64,000 nt of DNA from positions 1,685,143 through 1,749,142 of the forward strand of contig NC_045138.2 in the NCBI RefSeq assembly GCF_008831285.2, written 5' to 3'. Positions within the stretch are counted from its first letter, which is position 1; the number at the start of each line of letters is the position of its first letter. Source of the DNA: Nymphaea colorata (lineage: Eukaryota > Streptophyta > Magnoliopsida > Nymphaeales > Nymphaeaceae). The position numbers were made by a program, and so were the translations under genes. Shown here piece after piece: positions 9,767-23,700 of this stretch. The notes beneath the pieces are model-generated. The model was not told where the DNA came from, did no database searches, and saw nothing but the letters and a program-made list of their open reading frames with translations.

Positions 9767-12700
9767 ATGGCTGATTTTCTCCATCTACCCAAAACTGGTA
9801 GCTCCAACGAGGTTGTGATCTTGCATGGAGATCTTGAGTTATGGATCTTAGAGGCTCATTCGTTACCAAATATGGACCTGGCCTCAGAAAGAATGAGGAG
9901 GTGTTTCTCCGTCTTTGGTGGCTGTACCTGTACATCAGCAATGCAGAAAGAAGACCATAACGGTGGATATAAGAGTATAACGAGTGATCCTTATGTATCT
10001 GTTTGCGTGGCAGGAGCAACTGTTGCCCAAACTAGAGTCATCAGTAATTGCGAGAATCCTAAGTGGGATGAGCATTTCCAGGTCCCTGTAGCTCACCCTG
10101 TATCAAGCATAGAGTTCCAAGTAAAAGATAATGATATTCTTGGTGCGGAGCTTATTGGGGTGGTTATAGTACCTGTTCAGAAGGTTATGACTGGGGATAG
10201 AATCTCTGGATGGTTTCCAGTGGTTGGCCCGAATGGCAACCTTATGAAGTCAGGTCCCGAGTTACATATTTCTGTGCAGTTTACTCCAGTAAATAGCACT
10301 CCTGCCAATAAAGATGGAGAAGGTTCTCTTACAGAGCATTGGACTGTCAATGCATATTTCCCACTGCGTAACTGTGGGAAGGTCACCCTTTATCAGGATG
10401 CTCATGTTCCTGATGGTTTTCTTCCTGAAATCCCATTAGATGGGGGCAAAGTATTTCAGAACAATAAATGTTGGGAAGACATATGCCATGCTATATTGGA
10501 GGCACATCACTTGGTCTACATTGTCGGTTGGTCTGTGTTTCACAAAGTAAAGCTTGTGAGGGAGCCGACGAAGCCTTTGCCTAATGGAGGTGAACTACAC
10601 TTGGGTGATTTGCTGAAGTTCAAGTCTCAGGAGGGTGTCCGTGTTGCAATGCTGATATGGGATGATAAAACCTCACATGATAACTTTCTCTTGAAAACGG
10701 TACCAAGTTGTTTATCCTCTTGCCTGTGGCTCTCTTTCTTCTGTTCTTGCTGCTACTTTTCAACACTGACACAGCCCAATATCACCAAGCTGATTGCTGC
10801 AATATGTAGAATTTTATGTAGAATTTAGAAAGGTTCCGTTTCTGTGATTAATTTCACAGAAATAGAGCTGTTGGTCATTTTTCATTTCTGGTCAGAGGCA
10901 AGCTCCTCCTCCTCCATGAAACAGCTGAGCAAATAGTTATAATTGCTACAAGAAAGTGAAATTGAACTTCTTTGTTGTGAAGAAAAGATATGATAGAAGG
11001 CTGATTCCAAATACCTTTTTGTCCCTAATTATATGAATTCAGTATGAGACCACAATCCTAATTTTTTTGGGCGTGAAAAAGACACTCTTTTCATGCATCC
11101 TGTATGAAGAAATAGTTTGATAAGTAGATAAATTGGACTGGAGATCCATGGATGGTGGTGCATCCTAGAATATCAAAGTACCTGGATTTTGTGAAACAGT
11201 CACCCTCTATAACAACTATCTTTTCTATTTCTTTGACCATATATTGATGCACTTACCATATTTTGATGTTTTCTACTATTTGACCTTAAGTTCACTACTT
11301 GTTGAATCTGCCTTATTGTCTCTGGATTTACCAAAAAATATTCCTTATATGTGCTGCATAGTGCACAGCAAATGTTGATCCTCACTAATTTAATATTTAT
11401 ATACAAAGACTTGCTGTTTTGCAAAATATTCGAGATAATCCTTGATCTAGCATATGTGTGCACCCCATTTAAGTATGGTTTGTAGTCATCAGTTTTTGTA
11501 GGATCCAAGTTCTATAAGTTGTAACTAGCGTGATGACTGCTTGTCGAAATGGTTTTACATTGTTGCAGGAAGGTGTTATGCAAACACATGATGAGGAAAC
11601 CCGAAAGTTTTTTAGGCACTCAACTGTTCATTGCGTGCTGTGCCCTCGCTATGCCAGTCAAAAGCTCAGCATTTTCAAGCAAAAGGTATTGCTATTAGGC
11701 TGCTGAGATCAGTTTTTTTTGGCACAACAGGTAGTTCAGAAGACTATCATGCATGGATGAACAAAACATCTTTCCTTATGGAATTTTAGTTGACTTTCAG
11801 CTTCATATCTAGAAGACCTTCCCAAAACATGATTCTAACAGATTATGAAGCTGAGTATTGCGAAAAGACATTTTATGGTGCAAATGTAAAATGGTCTCTC
11901 TTATGACAAGACCTTATTCTATTTAAGTTGAAATACTTAACTGAGAATAGAATATTAGTTTAAAGAAAATATTTTTCTTCTCACTATCATCATATAGTGT
12001 ATTTTTATTTATACATTTATTCTTGATGGAAGCTTGTCTATTCCCACAGTGATGGAGGCTTTGCCAATTTGTTCCAACCCCACATTTTAAAGAGTCAACT
12101 AGACTGAGGTGACACAACAATCATCTCAAGGCAGCTAATTGAAGCAATTGCATGAAAAATATGCATCTATCTTATTTATTTCAAAACACCCACATAATTT
12201 AATGTTGGCCTGCAGTTATTAATTGTCTACGCATAAGTCCCTAAAACAATATTTTAGAGCATTTACAAATTTTAGGTGTCAAATCCTGGTGCTTGAAGGG
12301 CATAAGCCCTGCCAGAATTGTTGTTGAGAAAAAAAAAAAAAACTAAAGAGATAATATTTTAGGCACCCTTTTGTAACTATTGGTATTGTTCTTGAAAAAA
12401 AATGTTATAGTGTAACACTCAAAAAATTTAGTCTCGTATTAAAGATTGTAAAGGATCTTCAAGGGCTTGTAAATGGGGTTATCAAATAGAAGGTTGTTCG
12501 GGTTCTTAAGTTTTTTTGGGTTGAAGCCAAAACTGCTAGGGGGGCAAGTTGGGATCCGTCCAACCAAGGTTCCGAGCCTAATAGTGGATCGGGTTGTTAC
12601 ATACAGTCTTTCATTTGAAAGGAAATATATGGGAGAACATTCTCCAACACATTATAATTTGACTGAAGGCGTTATCAGAAAAATCAGAAATATGAGGCCT

Positions 12701-15250
12701 ACAGTATGGATTAGAGCCAATTGATAGGCCTTTAAACATAAATTTACCTATTTGTTCTAATAATGTTCAGATTATGGCTATATCATGCCTCAGCTTAGGG
12801 ATGAAAGATCCAAATACTAACTGGACTTGGACTTGGTATGCAGTTTGGGTGATTGAATCTGAAATCTAGTCCAGGTTCCGACAAGGATTATGCTTGTTGG
12901 ATTCAAATTCAATTTCCGAAATTCAGATTCAAGTCCAAATCTGATTATTAGGGAAGCTTGGATTAGTCAGGTCTGCTAGGCGATGGATCTGAGTTGGTAC
13001 CGAACTTGCCTTACCTCTGCTGTCACTAATTGATTGGCCGTCTATAATATCTAGTTGACCAACTAGGCCTTATATATAATTTGCATGCATGCCGTGGGAT
13101 GTGACGTGTCTTGCTGATCTCACCCTTGTAAGGGGACTAGTTCTTGTTATATTTAAATAATTTTTTAGACCATGTTCACTTATGTTACATGCATGCAAAA
13201 TTGTTTATGAATCACGTAGTTGACATGACTTTTTTTTTTTTTCTTGTTGGTGAATCAATGATAGAATCATAGCTCGTTAATCATTAATTTTGATATTTTT
13301 ATAGATAATTACATGTATAAAAGAATGCAATGCATCGGGCAGGCATGATTAATGCACCGGGCAGTGTGTTTTCCGTCCATTGGATGGAGAAATCTTGTAA
13401 GTGAATGCTTCTTTATTTTTCAAAAATAAAATTGAAGAAGAAGGTCGGGCATCGGGGCATCCTCGACGCCTAATGACCGCCATGCGAGGGGAGGCCGCCG
13501 CTGGTGACCCAGAACATCCAGCGGCGCCCTGCCAGGAATTTCCGGCACCGCAGAGTGGAGGCGACGGCGATGGCCTCCCCCTGTGCAATATGGGCAAACT
13601 TTTTAGGAGGGAGGCAATCGCCACCCCCCAATGCCATTGGGGATGGCCAGGAGAGCATCGCCGGTGGCCTAGGACCTTGGGTGATGCCTCACCGGCCGTT
13701 CCGGCAGCATCAGGGCCGGTGACTGCCTCCTCCTCCTGAAAAAGTGGGTGAAAGAGGTTCCCCAACTTTTTTTAAGGTCAGGGAGGCCGTTACCTCCCCT
13801 CGTCGATGTTGGCGATGGCCTCCCCAACGGCAAGATTTTTTAATTTTTTAAAAACGTCGTACCCGTTACAGGAGAGTTTATAACTTTATATATGTATACC
13901 TATATAGGGGAGTCCAATGCTGTAGTTAGTGTGCTGGATGGTTACAATTTTAAAAATCATAACTAATAAATCGTCACGAATTTGGCATTAGCCACGGTTT
14001 ATGATGCGGCGGTAGTTTATGATGGTTTTAACGATGATTTGTAGTATTAGCTATGGATTTTTAAATTTTACCATTTGGAAACTATCCAGCATTGGCACCA
14101 TTGACCTTTCCATATATCTAATTATCTATATATGTGTCTATAGAGAGAGAGAGACAGAGAGAGAGAGAGAGAAGGTGGATTTTTCTCCGGCCAGGGTTTG
14201 GTGGAGGAATCTGATGCATTCACAACATGCCTTGATGCATTGCATTCGGGCACATGCACATGATCTCAGCTCCAGCATTTGAATAAACCTTTGGTTAATT
14301 TATATAAATTCCTAGAAGAACCATACTTTTCTATGAGCGGGCTAGAGTGTGAACCACGTGCATCACCAGAGAGTGCTGTTCATTCAGCTAATCTAACTGA
14401 ATTAGGCACAAAATTGAAGTCTCCCACTTTTTGTCAAGAGAGAAGTGTGGATGCAGCTCGTAATCGCTCAGTCAATTCTTCAAAAAAGATATTTTCAATG
14501 TCCTATCCTTCCGTTAAACACTCTGCTTGCCATTCAATTGACGCAACAAGTCCTTTGAAGAAGTCCTCAGCCAATATCAGTTGTCAAATAAACCCTCACT
14601 AGCTGAAGTTTTCTCTTAGTCTGCTGAAGGCAGCCAATGATCCAGGCTTCTCTGAGCATGCCCTCAATCTGAGGTCACTGTCTTTGCTCTTTAACTCGTA
14701 CTGCAATTGGGTCTTTGGGAACTTGGAAACTCTATATCTGGTTACTAATACCTTCATGTTGTTTGATGTTTTTTTAGAAGTATGTGACGATGGTAATGAA
14801 TTTACTTCTCACTTGTGATTTCTGTTTTTCATAGTGATTTGGTAAATTAGAAATGCATGTGATCTGAGAAGTGGATAAAGAGAATTTCATGTGCATGGCA
14901 GATGTGCCAAAAGTTAGGTAGTTCATGCCCGTGCTTGCTTGTCACCGACTGCCTTGCTTCTGTGGTTTATTTAATGGAAGCACTTACTCTCTCTTCAGGT
15001 TGTGGGGACTCTTTTCACACACCATCAGAAATGTGTGATAGTCGATAGCCAGGCTTCTGGAGGCAAAAGGAAAATAACTGCCTTTGTAGGTGGTCTCGAT
15101 CTTTGTGATGGCCGCTATGATACCCCAGAGCACAGGCTGTTCTGCAATCTTGAAGATATTTTTGCAGATGACTACCACAATCCTACATTTCCAGTAAGTC
15201 TATCTTCTTTGTTTGACCAATCTTTATACCCTATGTATCTTGGCTCTTCA

Positions 15251-15322
<72 letters not shown>

Positions 15323-18300
15323 TTCTCCAGAAAAGGAAATTTAAGGTTCACCTTAAGGACAATTGTTTTGAGACATTTTTGTGTAGCCTTAATATTGTTA
15401 GTAATACTTACATAAAAATTTAGAAGTATTCTTTTACATAGTTGTTGTTTTACTTTTTCTGAAAGTACAAGGAGATATTATTAACTTAAAAAAACTATAT
15501 TTAATATAAATGGTCCCTTATGAAGTCCCTATTTTGTCTTTAGAAGTTGGAAAAAGGAAGGAAAAGTTGCATGTCTTGTTATTTTTTCTAGTTTAGACAG
15601 TATAAAATTGTTTTTGAAAATTTCATTTCAAGAAAATCTTGAGAGACAAGGATAAATTTTATGACATTTCAACATTTTTCATAGACTCTTGGAAACATAT
15701 TGGTAATGTGGATTTTAAGAAATAAAAACGTAAAAAATATAACAAAATATTAAGACCAGAAAAATAAATATGACAAATTTTAAAACTATGTTGGGTTTTT
15801 ATGTAAATATGACACGTGGAGGTGTTGTTATATACAACATGTAATATCAGAAAAAGTGTTTTATTTATTGATAAAAGTTAAAACCCACAAAGTCACAATT
15901 TTGTTTTGTTTTCACTTAAGTTTAATTAAAATTCAACCCAGAAAATTATAATTCTTTTCTTTTTACGTTCAATTACGCCATGTTCGTTGATAGCTTTTGC
16001 TCTTCGAGACAAAACTCCTTCTCCACCACTGACATGCATTTTTGCTCAACTCTGTTTATTATTGTTTTTGCCGTATCTTCGAAGGATTAGAATATTGCTT
16101 TACGTGCTATAAGGAGGTCACGTATTTGCTGTAATTCCTTGTCATCTAGAATGATTTTTAGTTACAGAGGTGCTTTCTTGGTTTAGAGGTTTACATGAAG
16201 TACCTGACTTGGAGTTGGCTTATCCTTTTAGATCCTTTAGCAACAACCCCTTTAAACCCAATTCTTCAGCTGGATTAGTCCCAAGCATGCCAGAGAGTAT
16301 TTTGTCCAAGAGGGTACTCGGTAGGTTCCCATTTGAATCGCTCAAGCATGAAGAAAGTACATGACAAGTTACTTGGTTTACTTGATAATATAACAAATTC
16401 AATAAGTGATGCTAGACTTCAGATCTTGACCGATCATTGAGATCTGAAATGCCCTGTTTGAGTCTCCAAAATCTAGCATGGGGCTTTTTACTTGCAGTTC
16501 TTAGTAAGTTTTCCACCGTTTCATGGTTGGTCCATGGCTCAGCAGCCTCAGCTTGTTGGAAGTTGGTGGCCAATTTACATCGACCAAGCTGGTCAGTGAC
16601 CCTTTTATCAGTTGAATGATATACCACATGGACAGACCTGAAATGTAGCTGCACTTGTGTCAGTACTTAAGTAATAAGTTCCATGGAAATGATAAAGGGA
16701 AATTTGGAACTTTTTATGACGTATAATATTTTGTTACAGTCATGCAGCATTAATTCTTGGCTAAACATGTTTCCATGGACATGGCTAGAAGACCATCCAC
16801 ATTCTTTCTTGCTGTACTTCCTTTTTTCTCCTTTTTGTTGATAGTAGTATATAGGGGGACATGACACAAAAACAAATTGGAGTATCCTTTCGAGGACCAG
16901 CCAATTTGCAAATGTTCTTATTGGTCCTCCAGGAGGAAAAGGAAAGGCAGGAAATATGTGATAATGCACACAAATGTAAAGCAACCTGGATGTGCTTACT
17001 CGGTGTACGACAAAAAAGAAGCGCATCAGGGATGGCTATAAAACAAGTTTTCTGTATTTATCACGTAATAGCATAAGGATAGAAGAAATGGGAAAAGCAT
17101 GCTGCTGAATGCAGTGAAATATATCTCTGCTTTGATTTGCCAATATACTGATGCCATTGTGTAGTTTTACTCATGAGGGACCAAAAATTGCCTCATGAAT
17201 AGTCACAGACATGAGTTGAGATTCCTTAGACAGCCCCTGAACATTTTTTTTTTTTATATATCTTTTCATGGCGTACGCAGCAAAAGCAGTACCATGATCA
17301 TATTCATGTTATACAGGTTGGCGCACAATCACCAAGACAACCATGGCATGATTTACACTGCAAAATTGAAGGACCTGCAGCATATGATGTACTAACCAAT
17401 TTTGAACAGAGATGGAGAAAAGCTACAAAATGGAAGCAAAGATTTCAAAAAGTCACTCATTGGCATGACGATGTCTTGATAAGGCTTGATCGCATGTCAT
17501 GGATACTTAAGCCTTCCTCTGTAACTCCTGGAGATGATTCTGATTTCCAAGCCTCCGAGGAAGATGATTCGGAAAATTGGCATGTGCAGGTTGGACTTGG
17601 AGGATTTTTTTTTTATAACCATTCGGGGACATTTTTCATATCAATTGTTGTTCCATTGTAAATTTGGTGAGAGTTCCTTTTTGTTGTTAGGTATTTCGAT
17701 CAATTGATTCAGGTTCTGTGAAAGGCTTCCCAAAACTTGTCCATGAAGCTGAAGCACAGGTTTACAAATTACTGTAGTTATGGTGCTATTTATTTATTCT
17801 TGTCCTTTCACATGGTGATGCTGTAGTTAATAGAATTCCAATGTCTTCAGCATAATTAATCCAAGACTTACTTTCTGTTTGTTGCAGAATCTAGTCTGTG
17901 GGAAAAACCTTAAAATTGATAAGAGCATACACAGTGCATACATCAATGCAATTAGATCTGCAAAGCGCTTCATCTATATAGAGAATCAGTATTTTCTGGG
18001 ATCTTCTTATTGCTGGCCATCTTATAAAAATGCAGGTGACTCTTTTCTGCATGCTCGTTCTTCCCTTTTATCTATACAGACTCTTTCTTCTTCTTAATCA
18101 TCGTGTACTTTCTAACATGAGACCCAAGTACTTATCTTTCAACTTGATGTAATATTGCTCCATATTCACTATGAGACTTAGTTTATTACACTTTGTTCAT
18201 ATTGATTACATTTGCTAGTACTTGGATCACCCATAAAGGGACATGAATAGCATTTAAGTTATGTATGTCACTGTTTGCCCCCGGCTATTGTACTATGCAT

Positions 18301-20406
18301 TGAATGTTAAACTTCACCACTAAACTTTTTTTCCTCTATGGGAATGATCTTTCTGCCATTTTAAAACTTTTGTCTTTTGTGTTGACCTATCACAAATAAG
18401 AGGCAATCTGTTGAAAATAGTAAGTAAAGCACTGCCTTGTGTTGAATATTGCTATCAACATGTTCATGTTTGATGCCTTATTGACATCATATTTTTGGCT
18501 TTGGTTATTTTTATTTTATTTTATTCTATGAATTAGTTATTCTTTTGCAAATAATAATTAAATGTTATACTGTTCATAGCAGGATTCATATGGCCTTTGA
18601 TATTAAGGGCAGTTCTTTAGCTACTAGCCTACTACTATATGCTTCCATGGTATTATTTGAGTGCTCACCTTTTTCCACTCAAGTTATGATTATTTATTTT
18701 TATTGCATTGGAAAGATTTTCTAATTTTCTCTTGCCTAAATTACAAGTCTTGATCAAGTTTTTGAGCTTATGATCATTCCTGTACATGTTATACATGTTA
18801 CTTAAACAGTTGTTTGATGCTTTGGAACATGCATTTCTGACCTGATACATCCATTAGCATTCTATGCTGGTTCAAACACTTGCTTGATTTTAGTTCATTC
18901 TTTGATGCTGGTCTTGTTCTAGGACTGTGAGTTCAGTCATTCCTGAATACTATAATTTCCTGTGGACAGGTGCGGATAATTTAGTACCGATGGAACTTGC
19001 ATTGAAAATTGTGGAAAAGATTGAGGCAAATGAAAGATTTTGCGTGTACATAGTAATGCCAATGTGGCCTGAAGGAATTCCAAGTAGTGCTGCAGTTCAG
19101 GAGATTTTGTATTGGCAGGTTTAGTATGTAATTTCTTTTACCATCTTGTCCAACTCTTGACAAGCATTGCCAAATATATCTTGCAATGGGATAATTGCTG
19201 GCAGAAAATTATTTTCAGCATATACTGGAAAGAGAGAAGTTTGTAACCTGTCAAACTTCTGGACTTCAAGTTTGAACTTGTTGTGGTTCCTGCTGCTGAA
19301 GAGTTACCTATTCATTCTTTGAGTACAAACACACAAATAAACACACAATTTTTACATCCTTCCAGAAACTTAGGAGACACCTCATTATATCTATTTTCTG
19401 ATGTATAGATAAGATATTATAATCATTTAAAATTCATTCATATGGTTATATTTGAAAAGATTTGCCCTAACTGATATCCAGAATAGTAGATGCCATGGAG
19501 TACATAATTATGAATGGCAAGACACACTCACAGTCTCACACATATATACACATGCATATATATTTGCAGTGAGAGAAAGAGAGGGACTGGTGCATCTCAT
19601 ACAGGTCCAAACAGCTTCACATATGGTTCAACATGTTCACAAGGTGCTGCATGTAAATTTACTTTTTGAAGTAAAACTACCAATCGTCATCCACTTTCTT
19701 GAGACAAGTAATGTTGTACACACGCACACATATATATGGTTTATGAAAATATGTTGGCTTACATATGAGAATTATGTGTATTGATCGTGAACCATCTGGT
19801 CAACTTGATTACTGGTTCACTGATGCCATGTGTAAAGTTACTTTTGTTGTCCATTTTCTTGAAAAAGTAACTTTACAAGTGACTCATAAACTATAATTAA
19901 GCTGATTGTACAAGTCAGTTAGAATCAGTCTACTATACATATATATAAATAAATAAACAAAAAAATATATATACATATATCATAGCTACAAATGTCATGA
20001 TATTTTCAAAGATATTGCGATATTAACTAAAAAATGGAAAAAGGAAAACATTGCAATATTTTGAAAAGAAAGGTTAAAAATCAATTTATCGCAATTTTTT
20101 CATTTATTTCTATTTCATTGTCTGTTTTCACTTTTTTCAACTTTTGTTTCATTGTTTTATTTTCTCTTGTTTTAGGTATTTAATGTGATCTCGTAGATGT
20201 AATACAATACTTATTACTTTATCTTTTTTATCATTTTAACTAGATTTTTTATTCTTCTTATAGTTTCTCATTTATTGTATTTTCTCCAAAATTTTGATTT
20301 TTTTTTAAATCTCAAAGATTTTACAAATATTTTTCAAAAAAAAAGATGAAAAATACCCAAGAAAAATTTCACCAATAAAAACCCAAGAATGATATTTGTG
20401 GCTATG

Positions 20407-20453
<47 letters not shown>

Positions 20454-20715
20454 TCAGTCGTATAAAAAGGAAATTAGACGCATATTTTTTAAAAAAACAC
20501 CAGAAAATAAAAAATAAAAAAAGGCTAATTATACGTGTTTTTTTGCATATTTTTTTATTAATTTTTATTTTTTATATTTTTTAAGATTTATTAAATGTTT
20601 TAAATTTTTTTAAAAATTTGCTGAGATTTTTTCGAGATATTCTGGAGATATACAACTTTGTTGTATTATACCCAAGAAATTCCTCGCCATATAATACTTG
20701 TATACGATATATGTG

Positions 20716-20746
<31 letters not shown>

Positions 20747-23700
20747 GAGATGGTTTCCATAACCTTCAAGTTATGCTCCTCTTTTGCATGTCAATGCCAT
20801 GCCTTCAATTGTGATCACTTGGGATGGATGACATTCAGGCTTGTAAAGCATTTAAATTGTGTTTACTGAATGTCCTATATGTGCAACAAAAATTGGTAGG
20901 ACTAGAATATAACATCTGGCATGCAGCTAAGCACATATTTGTATCTTAACAGCAATAGGTTCTGTACTAAATGGTATTTTTGTCACAGGGTCAAACAATG
21001 CAGATGATGTATGGGCTCATTGCAAATGCACTTGCTAAAGTCAGGGGTTCAAATGACAGGCACCCTCAGGATTATTTGAACTTTTACTGCCTAGGAAAAC
21101 GTGAAATAGGACAAGGTTCACATTTAAATGGTCAACATGACACTACTCCCTTGGTATTGACCTATAAATTGCACATCTGCATGTAGTTACATTATTTCAT
21201 TACAGTAGAATGGTATTTAGTTATATCATCATGCTTTTAGATAATAATTACATTGCACTTGAAAGTTGGGTGGTAAATTCTGCATGACTATTTGAGTTGC
21301 TATTTCGTGGAAATGCCTGTCCTTTTCCTAAAGCTTTTTCAGTGATATTGCAAGGAAAATTTCTTCTTAGGAAATTGTGTTTGCAGCTTATGTTTCTGGT
21401 TTTCATGTATGGTTACGTCTTCAATTTCTTGCGAAGCTATAAAGGTGGAGGCAGCTTCATAAATAGCCGAAGCATTTATGATTGCTTTTTCATGTTGATA
21501 ATGTTCTGGTTCTAGTAACGCTAAATCAGCAAAAACATGGCCTTCCATTAGATATTCTTAAAGGAAAGATGGAAAAGGGTCATCTTTTTTCACACAGAAA
21601 TTATTTTCTTTTGCAGTAAACTGTAAAATATGCAAAAGGAGCACTACTCAAACTATATATTTAGGGTGTTCTATAGCCTTTAAATTTCCTAGTGTTGTAC
21701 TATCCTTTTTTTTGTCAAAATTAGCTTTCTTGCACCCATATGTTCTTTTGTGAAAAAAAAGCATCTTAATGAGTGAAAATGCCTAAATAAATACACAATA
21801 AACTGAAAATTTAGATACATTAGTCTTGGAAACAGTTTTGATGTCTTTATTTTTATTTTTTAATTTGTTAAGAATTTCTTTCCAGTATCTTTTTGCTATT
21901 TTTATTCTCTTAGTATCTGATTAAAAAAAAAATACTATTTTTGATTTTGATGACTGCTGATTTGGTGTAGTTCGGAAGAACCCTTCAACTCGTTTATGCT
22001 TTTTGAAATGGATCTTTATTTTCCGTTTCCTTTTTTGTTTTAAAAAGAATCACTCAAAATTGCCAGCAGAAGTTTAGGATGAATAGCTTCACCTGAATTT
22101 AATTGAAGATAGTCAAAATGAAGTGAAGATGCATGTTTTGAGTGACACGTTTGCTTCACCTCGTGGCTCAAAATGTCGTTGGGTGCAGATGGAAGACTAC
22201 ACTGTAACATCATGGAGGAAAACAACAGTTTAGATAATTGTGTAATCACTAGCATTATGTCCACTGTCAAAGTATGAAAAAAAAAGAATAATAAAAGGCA
22301 GTCACACTGGCAAGTGACAACCTCTAGGTGTGGGAGGAGCAGCCACAAGCACATAATTTGACCTGGATTAAGTGGTATTGACTGTTACTTAGCTAGACAA
22401 AAGGACCACTTTACAGTATGATTGGTAAAAAGAAGATCTCTTACACTCAGATGCCAGTGCCAAAAATGAAGGGTACACGCACTGAAAACTTAGGACAATT
22501 AATCACAATAATAAGCGTGATTCACACAGAGCATAACTCCAGTGGGCAACAGTAATCATTTTATACATATATACTAACACCGACAGAAAAAGAAGCATTT
22601 CTATGCACCATACAAGGCTAGATAGAGCGTCTGTGTGTTCAAAAGTTGTTAGAAAAGAATGCTAGTTCAAATGCTACTGTTCAAGACCCAGAAGAAGACA
22701 TTTATTGAAAGCCTATGAGTGATGGATCTACCATCAAAATAGAACAATTTTTGAGAGATTGGAAACATTGAGCAAATATAAAAACTATTTTGCAGATATA
22801 CATGCCAACAACGTGGAAAAGCCATCACAAAGAGTACCCTAAAACAGAAGTTGTTCTGTGTGTGTGTGTGTGCAACTATGCATGTCCATGTGCAAATATG
22901 TGCATCTGTACGAGTGTGCATGCAGATAAGCATGGGCGTCTAAGCATGTCTGTGTGCTTTTTAACATATTTACAGCCAAAAGATGGCCAGTCAAGAATGG
23001 AATCAGACACATTTCTACTGGGATTTTTTTTTTCACATCCTTCCCTACCTTAGGAGTGGTTATATTCATCCTTACCTCATATTGAAAAAATCTATCCCCA
23101 CTGCAAATTATCCTTGAGGTTGGGGCCAAAGCAAGAGGGAGATTTTGTTCTGAAAGCAACACTTGCCTTCTTTGTTAGTGGTGGTTGACTTGGATTCTTT
23201 CCAAAGTTGCATAGAATGGCAGAATGTACCTGGCAAAAGCCATAGTGCCAACGGGGATCCCCCATTCCGAAAGGTGACAGGGCTGGCCCGTTAGATCCAA
23301 AGTGGTATGCCACTTCTGTGGTGCTGATAGATGAACTACTTTAGCGCCGTTATCGGACATTGCAGGCGTTGAATAACTGTTTTCTTCCGATGACATAGAG
23401 AAATTGCGTAGAAGTATTTTTCATAACTTAACTGCAGTTTAGTGACTGCTATGGTGAAAGAATCACAGTAACGGCAGTTTACTAACTGCTATGGTAAAAA
23501 AAGAATAATAGAAGGATTGTCTTGAAAGTGCAGATGTTTAGGGATGGATTTGATGAGCACCATAAGGCGGGTATGTATTTATCAACTACCATTACGGTAT
23601 AAATTTGGGAAAGCCATTAAGTAATAACATATGTCTTGTAAATGACAGTATTATATACTCTGTATGATAATTGGTGTGTGGGTCAGATCCTAGGCTGAAT

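Noticed and set aside
13349..13765. 138-codon minus frame and 112-codon plus frame in PLD intron 2
   Set aside because: Overlapping frames on both strands are expected in GC-rich DNA; no family is recognisable.
14279..14602. 107-codon plus frame in PLD intron 2
   Set aside because: No known domain, low-complexity Ser-rich content, no splice or family support.
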